Shown: positions 50,756-62,265, numbered from the stretch's first letter. The stretch: DNA of 64,000 nt from Chryseobacterium sp. E1 (GCA_019203745.1 CP078104.1:2392501-2456500), one strand, 5' to 3'. Program-made: numbers and translations. The notes: generated by a model not told the origin, from the sequence alone.

Positions 50756-51207
50756 ATGAAAATCTGTACCCATTATATTCTATTCTTCTGTATCTGTATC
50801 CAAAGCCTGGGACTCCATAATTTTGTTAAGCAAGAAAAACACTTATGGAAACAATAGTTCAACATCATGAACAGATTCAATATGCTGAAGTCTATATTTC
50901 AGACCTGCTGATACTGAAAAATATTTTTCTACAGGCACAGGATGATAAGACAGTCAATCAAAGTTTCGGGCTTCCTTTCCTTTTGGCAAAAAAGAAAACG
51001 AAATCATAGCATTTGCGAGTCTTATCATTAATGAAAAAGACGGTATCACTTTTAAAATGTTTAATAAAAAAGAATGCCGGAAACAGAAAAAGAAAACTTT
51101 GCTTTAAAGGCTGAACGCTATTTTAAAAAGAATAATACCCTAATTTCCGCAATGCTGATCAACTGAAAAGCAGCATCAGCAATATGGTAGATTGGCTGAA
51201 TTTTTAA
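50756..51207 (+). CDS. Small unknown protein, frame broken several times
   Basis: A possible exported start, MKICTHYILFFCICIQSLGL (50756), can join to METIVQHHEQIQYAEVYISD (50845) by one added T. It then runs through NEIIAFASLIINEKDGITFK and ENFALKAERYFKKNNT to NADQLKSSISNMVDWLNF at 51207. It would have about 150 residues, with breaks near 50845, 51000, 51080 and 51145. The true start could instead be 50845, giving a cytosolic protein. I recognise no family. Confidence 0.45.
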
Positions 51208-51252
51208 TAAAAACTCAGAGAAAATTGTACATTTACTTAAAACAGGAATTCA

Positions 51253-52664
51253 ATGTCTAAAGATGTTCTGTACCTTAAAATAGCCAATTCCGTCACGGAG
51301 CAGATCAAAAGTGAAACACTGCAGTTCGGTGAGAAGCTTCCTTCTCTGAGAAGTGCCCAAAAACTCTATAATGTGAGCCTGAATACCGTAAAGCAGGCTT
51401 ATATGGAGCTGGAAAGCCGTTCTCTGGTAGAGTCCGCCCCAAATACGGATATTATGTAAGCCAGACTTCCCAACGGAAACTGGCGCTGCCCTCTGTGGCT
51501 CAAATGAAACTGTCGGAAAAGAAAAATACCCCGCAGGATCTTATTGATAAAGTTTTCGGAACGATCGAAGGAACGGATATTACACAATTTGCCTTGGGAA
51601 TCCCGGGGAAAAGTCTTCTTCCGTAGCCAAGATGAAGAAATGTATGATTGATGTAATGAAGCGGAAAAGTGACAGCGGTACCAATTACGAGCCGGTGCAG
51701 GGAAGCGAGGTTCTCCGTCGTGAAATTGCCAAATGGTCTATAGTGATGGAGGGCAAGATAACTGAAGATGATATCGTGATTACTTCCGGTGCTATGAATG
51801 CTGTTTACAATTGCTTAATGGCAGTTACCCAACCCGGTGATTCTGTAGCCGTGGAAAGTCCTGTCTATTTTGGAATGCTTCAGGCCATTCAGCTGCTGGG
51901 ATTGAAAGCAGTGGAAATTCCTACCCATCCTATTTATGGAGTAGATCTGGATGCCTTAAAAAGGTATTACCAAAGCTTTCCGCATGTTGTTTTGTGACCA
52001 ACTTTAACAATCCGCTGGGTTTCCAGATGCCGGATGAGAATAAAAAAGAACTGGTAAGGCTGATTACAGAATATAATGTTCCCCTCATTGAAGATGATGT
52101 GTACGGGAATATCTATTTCGGAGCAGAAAGGCCAAAGCCCTGTAAGTATTATGATGAAGCAGATCTTGTGATGTGGGCGGGCTCCGTTTCAAAAACACTG
52201 GCTCCCGGATTCAGGGTGGGCTGGGTAGCTCCGGGAAATTTAAAGATAAAATCATCCGTCAGAAATTGGTTCAGACAGTAAGCGGACCATCATTATTTTC
52301 TGATGTGATTGCAGATTTTCTTGCATACGGGCGCTATGACCATCACCTGAGAATGTTCAGGAAGAAACTGTATGCCAATTATCTACAGATCCAGAAGGCA
52401 GTGAATCAATATTTCCCGGATAATACCAAAGTTTCGGAGCCCAAAGGCGGCTTTATGCTCTGGCTGGAACTGGATAAAAGAATCTGTACAGAAGACCTCT
52501 ATGATGCGGCGCTGGACCAGAAAGTAAATTTTGCCCCAGGGAGAATGTTTTCACAATATAACCAGTACCAGAACTGTATGCGGCTGAACTATGCACTGGA
52601 ATGGACAGACCGTGTTGAAAGCGATCTTGAAAAACTGGGGAAACTGATTAAAAACAGAATTTAA
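51253..52664 (+). CDS. MocR-type regulator: GntR winged helix fused to a PLP aminotransferase fold
   Basis: The repaired protein has about 472 residues. The N-terminal GntR helix-turn-helix (residues 1-70) has FGEKLPSLRSAQKLYNVSLN and TVKQAYMELESRSLVES. The aminotransferase-like domain has GSEVLRREIAKWSIVMEGKI, VITSGAMNAVYNCLMAV, TNFNNPLGFQMPD, PLIEDDVYGNIYF and the PLP lysine in AGSVSKTLAPGFRVGW. MocR proteins sense pyridoxal phosphate or amino acids (for example PdxR, GabR). Frame breaks lie near 51440, 51612, 51995 and 52240. The GNAT gene follows 17 bp later. Confidence 0.93.
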
Positions 52665-52680
52665 ACTAAAATTTATAGCG

Positions 52681-53166
52681 ATGAATGATACTAAAGATGA
52701 AGTAAAAATAGTGACTTATGAACCTCAATATAAAGATGCCTTTAAAACTTTAAATGAAGAATGGATCAAAACATTCTTTGTGATGGAAGCCAGTGATTAT
52801 AAAATTCTAGACCATCCCGAAGAAGAGATCTTAGCAAAAGGCGGACATATTGTTTTTGCTTTACTGAATGGGGAAGCTGTAGGAACATGCGCCTTAATGA
52901 AATCGGAACATGAGCCTTCTGTATTTGAACTGGCAAAAATGGCAGTCAGTCCTAAGGCGCAGGGAAAGAAAATCGGATATCTGCTTGGTACAACATTGGT
53001 GGATCTGGCCAAAGATCTGAAAGCTGAGAAAGTACTTCTGGAAACCAATTCAGCCTTGGTTCCGGCAATAAAGTTATATGAAAAGCTGGGTTTCAGGCAC
53101 ATTCCTATTACAGATGCCGGCTATGACCGTGTAGATGTACAGATGCAACTGGATATCAATGTATAG
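52681..53166 (+). CDS. GNAT-family N-acetyltransferase
   Basis: This is an intact 161-residue enzyme. The acetyl-CoA site is at MAVSPKAQGKKIGYLLGTTL (about residues 87-106, motif V-x-P-x-x-Q-G-K-x-x-G). KVLLETNSALVPAIKLYEKLG forms the later strand and helix. The acceptor is unknown. It is close enough to the MocR gene to be co-transcribed. Confidence 0.92.
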   Translation: MNDTKDEVKIVTYEPQYKDAFKTLNEEWIKTFFVMEASDYKILDHPEEEILAKGGHIVFALLNGEAVGTCALMKSEHEPSVFELAKMAVSPKAQGKKIGYLLGTTLVDLAKDLKAEKVLLETNSALVPAIKLYEKLGFRHIPITDAGYDRVDVQMQLDINV

Positions 53167-53176
53167 GGATAAAAAA

Positions 53177-53215
53177 GATATTAGAACTCGGATAGAAAAT
53201 CCTCGTTCTAATATC
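53177..53215. terminator. Long hairpin between convergent genes
   Basis: A perfect 11-bp stem, GATATTAGAAC / GTTCTAATATC, closes a 17-base loop between the GNAT gene and the phosphodiesterase gene. Tails are A/T-rich but without a long T run. Confidence 0.6.
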
Positions 53216-53243
53216 AAAATTTAAATCTAATTGCTTTACTGTT

Positions 53244-55096
53244 TTATCTTTTAATAAAAGTTTTCTTCAGAGATTTTTTGCTTCCGTTGATTTTAAAGAA
53301 ATACATTCCGGCTGCGAGGTTTTCAATATTCAGTTTTTCATCATAATATCCGTTTGCAGATTTCAGATGATGTGTTGAAATAAGAGCTCCTTTTGCATCA
53401 ATAATATCAGCTTTAATTACTTTATCTTCAGACTTGTACTGAAAGCCAATGCTTGTAGAAGCAGGATTAGGGAATATTTTTAAACCATCAGCGGCAGTCT
53501 TTATTTCCTTTGCGGCCAATATTTCATTGGAACATGCCGGAATTCTGTTGGTACCGTCTATTCCCCATGAAGACTGTACCGGAATACAAAGCCAGTTCAA
53601 TACTGTAGGAAAGTGGTCTGTTTCCCTTGTGGTTGAGGTATAGTCATAAATTTTGAAATTATTGGTTGTATTGGCATTATAAACAGGAGACCCGGTAATA
53701 ATCATATTGTTGGCATTAGGACTTGAATCTGCCAGTGTATTTCCGGAAGTTTCATTACATTTCCAGTTAGCAAGGAGCTGGGCGTAATAAGGATGTGACG
53801 GTGTAATGTCCTGGTTGGCCCAGTTCACGATCACATCATTGGGAAGAGCTGATTTCCAGATTCTGACATCTTTGTAAGACGCTGCCAGGTTGAGACTGTA
53901 TGTATTCGTTCCGTCCTGGTTTAAGGTCAAAGGAAGCCCTGAATCAATATTTCCGATACTGCTCATTTTGGCAAAAGTTACCGGAACACCATCTTCATAA
54001 AGCGTAACAAGCCCGTCCCTGTCAAAGCTGGCGGCAATATGTTTCCATTTGTTGGTTTCTGCCTTTCCGCCTGTCAGATCAATTCTGTTGGTTCCGTCAC
54101 CGATATTCATTTTGAAGGTCTGTCCGGAATATCCTGAGAAAATAATTCCTTTATTTTTTCCGCTTGCCCAGTTTTTATTTCCAAGCATTACAGGATCACT
54201 GCTATAGGAAGCATTCGGCTTTACCCAAAATTCAATCGTAAAATCCTGACTGGTTCCAAAGTTAAAAGGGATCTGATTAGTTGGTTTTGCATACGTTCCT
54301 GCAGGAAAGTTCAGTTGATTAAATGTTTTATCAGATTCCAGAACCGTTTTGCTGATCTGTTGAGGAGTAAATCCAGGATTGGAATACACGGTAAAAATAT
54401 TTCTTTCAGATAGAGCACCTCCTCCATGAGAAGTTTCTACCGCTCCGTGATCTGTTGTTAATACTACCAGCCAGTCTTCATTAGCATAGGTAGGTCTGTT
54501 TTTCATTGCAGCAACAATTTCCCCGATAAAAGAATCTGTGGTCTGGATCGAAGAAACATATTGTGGAACCGTTGAAGAGAAACCGTAAGAATGACCTGCA
54601 TGATCCACATCATCGAAGTCTACAAAAAGAATATCCGGATTGTCGTTCTGTAAAGCATTTACAGCAGCATTTTTCACGGCAAGATCTGTTGCAAGATTGG
54701 TTTTTACATCGGCATTCTGCACAATTTTATCATTGATCGGAGACCAGTGAGCCAGTGAAATGGTTCTTAAGCCGGGGTTGAAAGTTTCCGCCCTTGTTAG
54801 AAAGTCCGGATAATTGACATAGTTCGGGCTGGTGAAATTGTTGTCCTGAACATTATGCTTCGTGTGCCATACCCCGGTAAGCATGGTGCTCCAGCCGTTT
54901 CCGCTCCAGGTAGTGGCAGCACAAAGCCCGTCGAGAGAGTAAATAGACTGGTTGATGAGGTTCTGGATGTTTGGAGTGGGAGTAGACATCATTACATCTG
55001 CACGACATCCGTCAATACCGATAAATAAAACTTTTTGGTCTGAGCTCCAAGGAAACAGCTCATTACAACAGCCATTGAGAATAGTTTTGTTTTCAT
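53244..55096 (-). CDS. Secreted type I phosphodiesterase / alkaline-phosphatase-superfamily protein with LamG and T9SS sorting domains
   Basis: The repaired protein has about 618 residues, starting at 55096 with signal peptide MKTKLFSMAVVMSCFLGAQ. After a break near 55040 the catalytic domain begins VLFIGIDGCRADVMMSTPTP (metal Asp). Also seen are ATTWSGNGWSTMLTGVWH, DILFVDFDDVDHAGHSYGF and VVLTTDHGAVETSHGG, as in the nucleotide pyrophosphatase / phosphodiesterase family. A LamG-like beta-sandwich (about 235-410) follows. The C-terminal T9SS tail ends LKIFPNPASTSIGFQYKSED ... GMYFFKINGSKKSLKKTFIKR-like residues. It is probably exported to the cell surface by T9SS. It lies next to phosphonate genes. 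Confidence 0.87.
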
Positions 55097-55517
55097 GGGA
55101 AAAGGGTTTTGAAAAAGAAAAGTTTACAAATAGTAATTTATTTTTAATAATTGTAAAATTAGTTTACTATTTGTAAACATGTGTGAACGGAAAATTAATT
55201 AATTGATAATTAAAAAGTTCCTGAAAAAGTTGAACCGTAAAACCATAAAAGCCACAAATGATTAAAAAATATCGGTTATTTAAGTGACAATCTTGTATTG
55301 GTAAATAGTTTTAAGCCTACCGAAACTTCATGTTTTGTGAAAATATCAACCGAAGGTGCTACATTCCCCTCCTGCGGAGGGGTGGCAAATCTTTGATTTG
55401 ACGGGGTGGTCAAAAAAAAAAAAACACAAACATTTTCAAAGTATATCATGAAAACATTTGTGCATCAGTATTTAAAAAAATGAGGCTGAATTAATAATAA
55501 AGCGTGAAAAGAAGTTG
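55097..55517. other. Non-coding region holding a GC-rich repeat
   Basis: No gene is supported in these 420 bp. The repeat at 55364-55411 is the only GC-rich island. Promoter signals for the phosphodiesterase gene would lie near 55130-55170 but are not clear. Confidence 0.45.
55364..55411. repeat. GC-rich dispersed repeat (CCCCTCCTGCGGAGGGG type)
   Basis: The unit has CCCCTCC-TGC-GGAGGGG, then TGGCAAATCTTTGATTTG and ACGGGGTGGTC, and ends against a long A run. The first part is a perfect 7-bp hairpin. I recall similar units, CCCCTCCT...AGGAGGGGTGGC...GACGGGGTGG, as dispersed intergenic repeats in Flavobacteria. Only one copy lies in this window. Confidence 0.6.
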
Positions 55518-56186
55518 TTAAAGAATACCTTCAGCCTCAGAGATTGTATTCAAAATATAATCAGGTTTCGCCCGCTCAAGCTCCTGTCTGTTCTGAGCAC
55601 CGGAAAGTACGGCAATCGTTAGCCCGCAGCCTGCATTTTTTCCTTCTTCAATATCAATCACGGAGTCCCCGGCTTTTAAAACCTTATCGGCTTCAATGAT
55701 ATTGAATTTTTTCATTGCAAGATGGATCATCTCAGGACTTGGACGGCTTTCTGAAACATCATCCGCTGTAATTAAAGCATCGAAATGAATGTTTTCTTTC
55801 CAGTTCAGTTTACTTAAAAGCTGATGAGCAATTTCGGACGTATAGCCTGTATTTAAAACTATTTTTTTATGTTGAGCCTTCATTTTCAGAAGAAAATCTT
55901 CCGTTCCGTTGATGGGCCTTACTTCTAGATTTTGGTACGACTCTTTTAGCTGTTCCGAAAAATTTTCAAAAATAGCAGGAGCATCTTCCTCGTTACCGTT
56001 AATTTCTTTCAGCAAGCTTGTGATCGCTTCCAGTTTTTCCATTCCGGCGCAGGTAGATAATACTTTATCAAGGCTTACTTTATAACCATAATCATTCACA
56101 GCATCCGTAAGGGTTTTATACACTACATTATCCTCGTCAATTGTTGTTCCGGCCATATCCAGAACCAGTAATTCTATATTTTTCAT
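55518..56186 (-). CDS. Phosphonatase-like HAD hydrolase (TIGR03351 type)
   Basis: This is an intact 222-residue protein. HAD motifs are VLDMAGTTIDEDNVVYKTL (residues 7-25; nucleophile D9, with the M-A-G-T-T form of phosphonoacetaldehyde hydrolases), IVLNTGYTSE (motif II), and KAGDSVIDIEEGKNAGCG (motif IV). The family lies in phosphonate-degradation clusters and probably cleaves a C-P or phosphate bond. The catalytic Lys of true PhnX, which forms a Schiff base, is not evident. It is 7 bp from the FAD oxidoreductase gene. Confidence 0.87.
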   Translation of the reverse strand: MKNIELLVLDMAGTTIDEDNVVYKTLTDAVNDYGYKVSLDKVLSTCAGMEKLEAITSLLKEINGNEEDAPAIFENFSEQLKESYQNLEVRPINGTEDFLLKMKAQHKKIVLNTGYTSEIAHQLLSKLNWKENIHFDALITADDVSESRPSPEMIHLAMKKFNIIEADKVLKAGDSVIDIEEGKNAGCGLTIAVLSGAQNRQELERAKPDYILNTISEAEGIL

Positions 56187-56193
56187 TTAAATT

Positions 56194-57348
56194 CTATGCG
56201 TAAATTTTTTCAATATTAAACTTAGAGAAACCACCGCTTCCCGTCATTCCTTTTCCTCCGATTCCCGTTACAATGTGAATATTGGCAGATGGGCTGTACT
56301 CAAAAATGTCTTTTGTTTTGCACTGCGAATAAATCCCGAACCATCTTCTCTGGATTTCATAGGTAGGAAGGTCAATAATTTTCTTCGCTTCATGAATCAT
56401 GAATTCATCAATCTCCATATTAAGGTCATAGCCCAGATCATCAGCATTTCTGGCATCGGCATATTCATGAGAATCACCCAGGATTACCGAACCATCCAGA
56501 GCCTGTTTGAATAAAATGTGAACACCGTATTTCTTTTCAAAAGAATTTGGGTCTTCTAAAGCCTTGATTTTCTGGAAAGAAGGGCATTCGCTGAACGACT
56601 CATATCTTCTGATCGAAAGACCGGTAAGAATATTCCCCTGAAGCGAATAAATCCCCTGTGGTTTGGTCTGTAACATCTGAAGTTTACTTACTTCCAGATC
56701 ACTTTCATTGAATACGGTGGGGTATAAAGTTTTGAATTCATGTCCACCACAAATAATCATTTTGGAGTGTAGAATTCAGCTCCGTCTGCCGTTACTGCAG
56801 TACATTTCTGATCATCTTCATGGGTTTCCAGAACCGTTGTGTTGTAGAAAATCTGAAGCCCCATTTTTTCCTGAAGCAGCTTATGAAGCTTTACAATCAT
56901 ATCTGCAGAATCTACGGAAAGTTCCTGTGGAAAAAATAAACCTCCTTTGCAATAGTCTGAACGAAGACCGTCAAACTTCTTGATGCAGTCGTTTTTTGAT
57001 AATAAAACAGATTCATAATCATTATTTCTGTTGATTTCATAAAGCTCTTCAATCAGTTGAAGCTCTTCGTCATTGGAAGCAATGTATACAGATCCGTTTT
57101 TTCTGATGGTAAGATCAGCCTGGGTATGAAGTTCATTATATATTGCGAGGCTTTCTCTCCCGAAATTCTGCCATTTAAGATCCATTCCGGAGGGAACCAC
57201 CTGTCCGAAATTTCTTACCGTAGCGCCCTGAGGTATGGAGTTTCTTTCCAGTAAAGCTACCTTAAGGGTTTCTCTTCAGTGCATGATAGGCATGGAACGT
57301 TCCTAAAATACCACCTCCTACAACGAGTAAATCAAATTTTGTTGTCAT
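56194..57348 (-). CDS. FAD-dependent oxidoreductase, TIGR03364-like
   Basis: The repaired protein has about 385 residues of DAO type. It starts MTTKFDLLVVGGGILGTFHA, with the FAD-binding G-x-G-x-x-G. QGATVRNFGQVVPSGMDLKW, with R-N-F-G-Q after it, and IHIVTGIGGKGMTGSGGF at the end are characteristic. Frame breaks lie near 57268 (one C too many) and 56760 (one A short). TIGR03364 proteins oxidise amino-alkylphosphonates or their products and co-occur with the HAD enzyme that follows here. It is 11 bp from the DUF5690 permease gene. Confidence 0.87.
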
Positions 57349-57359
57349 TGTACTATAAT

Positions 57360-58654
57360 TTATAAAATTTTCGACGTATCGAAATTGATGAATTGATTAG
57401 AGTTTGATTTCGGCTTTGATTTTTTCCTGAAAGCCAGAAAAGCAATCACCGAAAGAATAAATACAGAGGCTGTAATAATATAATTTAATCCGATATAAAA
57501 ATTAAGCCACGAAGTTTTTGCCGAGCCGAAGTTCTTGTACAGCAGGATCAGGACACTTCCCAGATAGCCGAATGAATCTACGATATAGATCAGAAAGCCT
57601 ACATTTCCTTTGATTTCAAATGCGGCAATCATCCTGTCAAAATAAATTCCGTTGAAAGGAATATAGCAGATGTACATTCCAAAGCCTGAAACCGTCATCC
57701 ATAAAAACGGTGATAATAAACCCTGCTGGAATAGATAAGTTGAAAGCCCCACGGTAAGAATGCCAGCAAAAGAATGTAATGATAAAAAGCAAAAGCTTTC
57801 TTATTGTTTTTCACCTTCACCATAAAGCTCAGGATCACAAGAACCATTACTGCAATGGGAATTTCTGTTAATGTGAAAACTGAGCTGTCAAAAGTAAAAT
57901 GCAGTCCGTCCCAGATCTCACGGTTGAAATTATCCCTGAAATCTCTCAGAACCGTCAGGCAGATATACAGAAAGATAATGCATACAATCGGGATAAAAAC
58001 TGCTGAACCAATGCTTTTCTTTCTGTACCGTTCAATGGCTGGCGCTTGTTTTTGAGCAAAATATCTTCTTCAGTAGGCTTCGGAATTCTTTCCAGCAGGA
58101 TCCCGAAAAGGATCAGTGGAACTATGAAGACAAGCCCGGCTGAAAAAGGCATCCAGAATTCTGAGATATGGAAAGTATCCATCAGGAATTTGCCTACGGA
58201 CTTTGTAAATCCTGAAGAAACCACAAAGCTCGAACATAGGAAAAGCCCTATAATCTCCGTTGTCTTACGCCCTCGATGTATGAAAAAACAATACCCCAGA
58301 TCATTCCCAATGGTATTCCGTTGATAAACATAAACAGGATATTATAAGGAGCAGGAACCGCTGCAAATCCTAACAGAGAAAGTTCAGCAATTGCAATGAA
58401 AGCGAATAGATAAGTAACTCTTTTTTAGGTTTCAGCTCGGAAATAAATTTGATTCCGATGAATTTTGAAATAAAATATCCGATAGCCTGTGCGATGATAA
58501 TCAATATCTTATAATCTACTCCGAAATACGAAAGCCCTTCAAAAGAAGCTACAGTGAAAGGTTTTCTGAAACCGTACATGCAGAAGTAAACACCGAAAGC
58601 GGCAAAAGCTGCCTTCAGTGTTACTAATGTTTTTTTATTGATGGTTCTGGCCAT
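57360..58654 (-). CDS. DUF5690-family membrane transporter (MFS-like)
   Basis: The repaired protein has about 430 residues and at least ten hydrophobic helices. It starts MARTINKKTLVTLKAAFAAF, then GVYFCMYGFRKPFTVASFEG (first loop, RKP as in organophosphate MFS carriers), GMIWGIVFSYIEGRKTTEII, FWMPFSAGLVFIVPLILFGI and FGMYICYIPFNGIYFDRMIA. Frame breaks lie near 58425, 58265, 58000 and 57760. It is probably the inner-membrane importer for the substrate of the FAD and HAD enzymes. The substrate is inferred from the cluster. Confidence 0.82.
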
Positions 58655-58663
58655 GGTAATGGT

Positions 58664-61485
58664 TTAGAAATTCAGTTTTATTCCAAGATTGAATCTTACT
58701 CCGTAGTATTCCACCTGCTCAGGCCGGTCTTCGTTTTTACCAAAGTGATAGATCAGCGGTTTATTCAGGATATTGTTTACATCTGCATATAAAGTCAGAT
58801 ATTTTGTAAACTGGTAAGATCCTCCGAAGTCAAGGTTGCTGTATTTGCCGTAATAAGAATCATTGATGTCATCTTCAGCATATTCCACCGCATATTTTCC
58901 TTTGTAATTGTAAGCCAGTCTTGCATTGAAACCTTTTTCTCAAAGAAAAGCTGGGCATTATAAAGTTCTTTAGCCTGATAGGGTAGGGCAACCTTTCTTC
59001 CGCTTGGTTTTTCCATTTCAGAAGTCATGAAAGTCGCATTAAGCTGTACCCCGAAATACTGAAGGAAACCTGGCAGAAAATCAAACCTTTTATTGATTCC
59101 CAATTCGACACCGCCTAGCCATGCTGCATTCCCGTTGTTGGGAGCTGTAAACTGTACCCCGTTGATTCCGTTATAATTGCTGATGAAAGAATCCTGGAAG
59201 ATAGGATCTGTAATCGATTTATAGAAAACACCACCACTCAGAATTCCCACATTGGAAAAATAATATTCTCCCATCAGGTCAAAATTCAATGAATAGGTAG
59301 GATTAAGGTTAGGATTTCCACCCTTGAATTTATTATCCGCTTCAATATAAGTTCCTCCCGGCGTAAGGTCTCCGAAATTGGGTCTTGAGAACGTTCTTGT
59401 AGCTGCAAAACGGAGATTGGTTTTGTCATTCAATGTATATTTCAAATGGATCATCGGAAGAACAGCCAGATAGTTTTTGGTGTTTTCAACAGGCGTAAGG
59501 ACGTCGTCAATTACGCTGTATCCTCTTACTTTCGTATTGGTATTTGACAATCTGATTCCTCCAAGAAGGGTCATCTTATCATTCAGTTTGTAAGTTGCCA
59601 TTCCATAAGCATCTGCATGCTTTTCGAACACATCAAAGTTTCTTCCCAATGCTTTATTATACTCTAAAGCTTCAGAATCTGCTGTATTGATCTGTAAGTT
59701 CCCTGATTCTGGTACCAGAACTGGTTCATTCCGGTCGTGGAAAGTACAGGTCCGAAAGTATTCCCGATATGGGCATTCATTTCACTTAAATATTTCCGCC
59801 CGTTGGCTTGTGTGGTGATGTATTGGGAATAATCTGACAGAAGGGGTGCCGTTCCGCTGCTCCAGTTGTAGAAAATATCGGAGAATTTCGCATTACGCTC
59901 TTTGTCTCGGTATTTGAAACCGTACTTTAAAGTCAGTTGATCAGAAGCATTGATCTCATGATTGAACGCTGCCACGATTTTATCTTTTTCTTCCACAAAA
60001 ACTTTATAGAATTCAAGATCTGTAAATCTCATCCGGGAGGCATCCATTTTAAAATTAGGATCGCTGTAGAAACCGAAGAGAGCATCGGGGTTTTTATAAT
60101 CCAGTTTCCCACCGTCGGCTTTCCAGTACGCTCTTGGTCCGTTTCCGTGATCTGAGATATAATCCGGATTGATGCCCACCCCTGACTGAGTGTATTTGAT
60201 GACATAATAAGAATTGTTCTGCTTATCAGGGATATTACCATATTTGAACCTATTGTCGTAATAAGATAAATCCCAGTCAATTTTTCCTTTATTTAAATTA
60301 TGAATTCCTCCCAAAGACACAGACGTAAGTTCCGTAATCAGCAGGTTGTGAATATTCTGAAGTTCAACCCTGGCCGTATTATTTGCAGAACTGAATTTAT
60401 CAAACCTGATTCTGTGTTTATAGTGCGTCTCGTCATCTGAAAGTGTACCATACATTCCTTTCAGATAGAACGTTGTCTTGGGTGATAAAACATATTCAAA
60501 AGCGGTATTGATACCGGTTGTTTTTCTTACACCGTTGTAATCACGCAGCTCCATTCTGAAAACACCTTCATCACCACTTCTTCTCGCTTCAAAATTATCC
60601 GTAGACCAGTTTCTGATAAAATGGGCAAAGTTGAAAAGATACCCGAACTTTTTATCCTTTGTTCTTCCGCCATACAGCAATCCAAGATTGTAAACCCCTT
60701 TATCTGCCTTGCCATTATATCCGCTTCCCAAAGTTGCTTTGAACTCTGTTTTCATTGGGGTGTTTTGGTAATGAAATTGACGCCGCCGCCAATTCCGTCC
60801 GCTTCAATATCTGGGGTAAAAGACTTATTAACATGTACATAAGAGATCAGTTCTGTTGGAAAGAAGTCAAATGCCGTCGCTCTGGAAGTGGTCTCTTCTT
60901 CAGCGGTGGGAAGCCTGTTTCCGTTAATGGTCGTTGATGCCCAGAACGGTGGAAGACCTCTCAGTGAAACAAATCTTCCTTCTCCCTGGTCTCTTTCGAT
61001 AGAAACTCCCTGTACACGTTGTACCGTTTCTGCTGCGTTTCTGTCCGGTAGCTTTCCGATTCCGTCTGAAGCAATAACATTGGTAATATTGATCGCATTT
61101 TTCTGGAGATTTAATGCTCTTGCTTCCGTATTTTTCAAAGTTCCGGTCACTACAACTTCATCAATATTTTTCGCTGCTGAGAAAGCCTGATCGTTCCCAG
61201 ATCAAATGTTTCTCCTGATTTCAGGTCAACATTAATATCAGCAGATTCATAGCCGATGTAGCTTATCTGAAGGTTGTATTGACCTTCTTTGATATCATTG
61301 ATGGTAAATTTTCCGTCAACGTCAGTGACTGTATTTCTCGACAGCCCTTTTATTTTAACTGAGGCGCCGGGAAGTGGCTGACTGTCGTCAAGAACAGTTC
61401 CTATAATTAACTGTTTCTGCGCTGAAATAAAAATAATGAAGCAGACAAAAACAAGGGTAAGTAATTTCTCTAATGTTGTTTTCAT
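58664..61485 (-). CDS. TonB-dependent outer-membrane receptor
   Basis: The repaired receptor has about 940 residues, with start at 61485 (MKTTLEKLLTLVFVCFIIFI and a signal peptide). A CarboxypepD_reg-like domain follows (GTVLDDSQPLPGASVKIKGL, residues 25-105). The plug has KNIDEVVVTGTLKNTEARAL, GKLPDRNAAETVQRVQGVSI and ATTINGNRLPTAEEETT. A long barrel ends VEYYGVRFNLGIKLNF, with a terminal aromatic residue as required for barrel insertion. Frame breaks lie near 61170, 60755, 59690 and 58930. It is the outer-membrane entry step of the locus. Confidence 0.93.
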
Positions 61486-61951
61486 TTTTACATATATTAA
61501 ATTTTTTATGCAAATCACGCTAATAATTTTAATATATATAAATATTTTGTATTAAGTATTGTTTAACAAATAAGCACTTTTTGTTACGCCTGGTTTACTT
61601 TGGAAGCTAAAGAAATTAATGAATGAAAACACTGTTAAATGCTGTTTAAATTCACTATATCAACGTTTTTTGTAAATAATACCTGAAAATGATTGATGGA
61701 AATATTTCATAAAAAGGCCCTTTTTCAGTTAATATTCCGTTCATTTAAGAAGAGAATAGAAAATTAAAAGTTGCATATTTGTAAACTTTTTGTCAGGACC
61801 AATAACGTAGATCAAAAGTAAGTAGATCTGAAAAGTATAAAATAAAGGCTTACCGGTTCGGAAACTTTGAATTTTTTTCATCGTTTGACTTAGGAAAAAG
61901 GCGGATAAGTTTTTTATTTAACACAAAGTTTCAAAGATTCAATTTTTATGG

Positions 61952-62048
61952 AAGGGAGCAAAGATGCAACGTTGCCGCTGATGAAATTTTATGGATATGC
62001 GTTCGCTTAGACAGAATCAATTTCATTGATTCCAATCTTTGCTCCCTT
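61952..62048. repeat. 97-bp element bounded by a 14-bp inverted repeat
   Basis: AAGGGAGCAAAGAT (61952-61965) is exactly complementary to ATCTTTGCTCCCTT (62035-62048). Inside lies a second perfect hairpin, GAATCAAT-TTC-ATTGATTC (about 62014-62032). It could be a MITE-like repeat or a structured RNA. I recall similar sequences in Chryseobacterium intergenic regions. Confidence 0.6.
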
Positions 62049-62200
62049 AAGATATTATACCTGGGAAAATAAGCCTTTGCGTTTGAAAAAATATGCAGTT
62101 CTGCTGTAAAAGGCTCAATGGTTTTTTCGTTACATTGAAAAATCTGTTACACTGATGATAAGTTTAGGATAAAGCCAATGGAAATAATCTTTTTAATGAG

Positions 62201-62230
62201 AACGGGCTAAAGCCCGTCCCTATTGAATAG
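62201..62230 (+). repeat. Dispersed repeat AACGGRCTAAAGYCCGT, second copy
   Basis: AACGGGCTAAAGCCCGTCCC followed by TATTGAATA. The reverse complement of 10594-10623 reads AACGGACTAAAGTCCGTTTC followed by TATTGAATA. The two share 27 of about 30 positions, with paired changes in the stem (G-C to A-T), so the hairpin is kept. Confidence 0.7.
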
Positions 62231-62265
62231 AATGAGCTAAGGGAATGTGCTGTTGATGAAAATTA

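Larger units (their letters stand above)
61486..62265. other. Non-coding region with two repeat elements
   Basis: No gene is supported in these 780 bp. It contains a 97-bp structured element (61952-62048) and a dispersed repeat (62201-62230). The TonB-receptor promoter should lie near 61500-61560 on the minus strand, but no convincing -7 box was found. Confidence 0.5.

Noticed and set aside
50641..50823. Possible 61-residue protein from 50638
   Set aside because: Composition is random-looking, there is no conserved feature, and it overlaps the better candidate starting at 50756.
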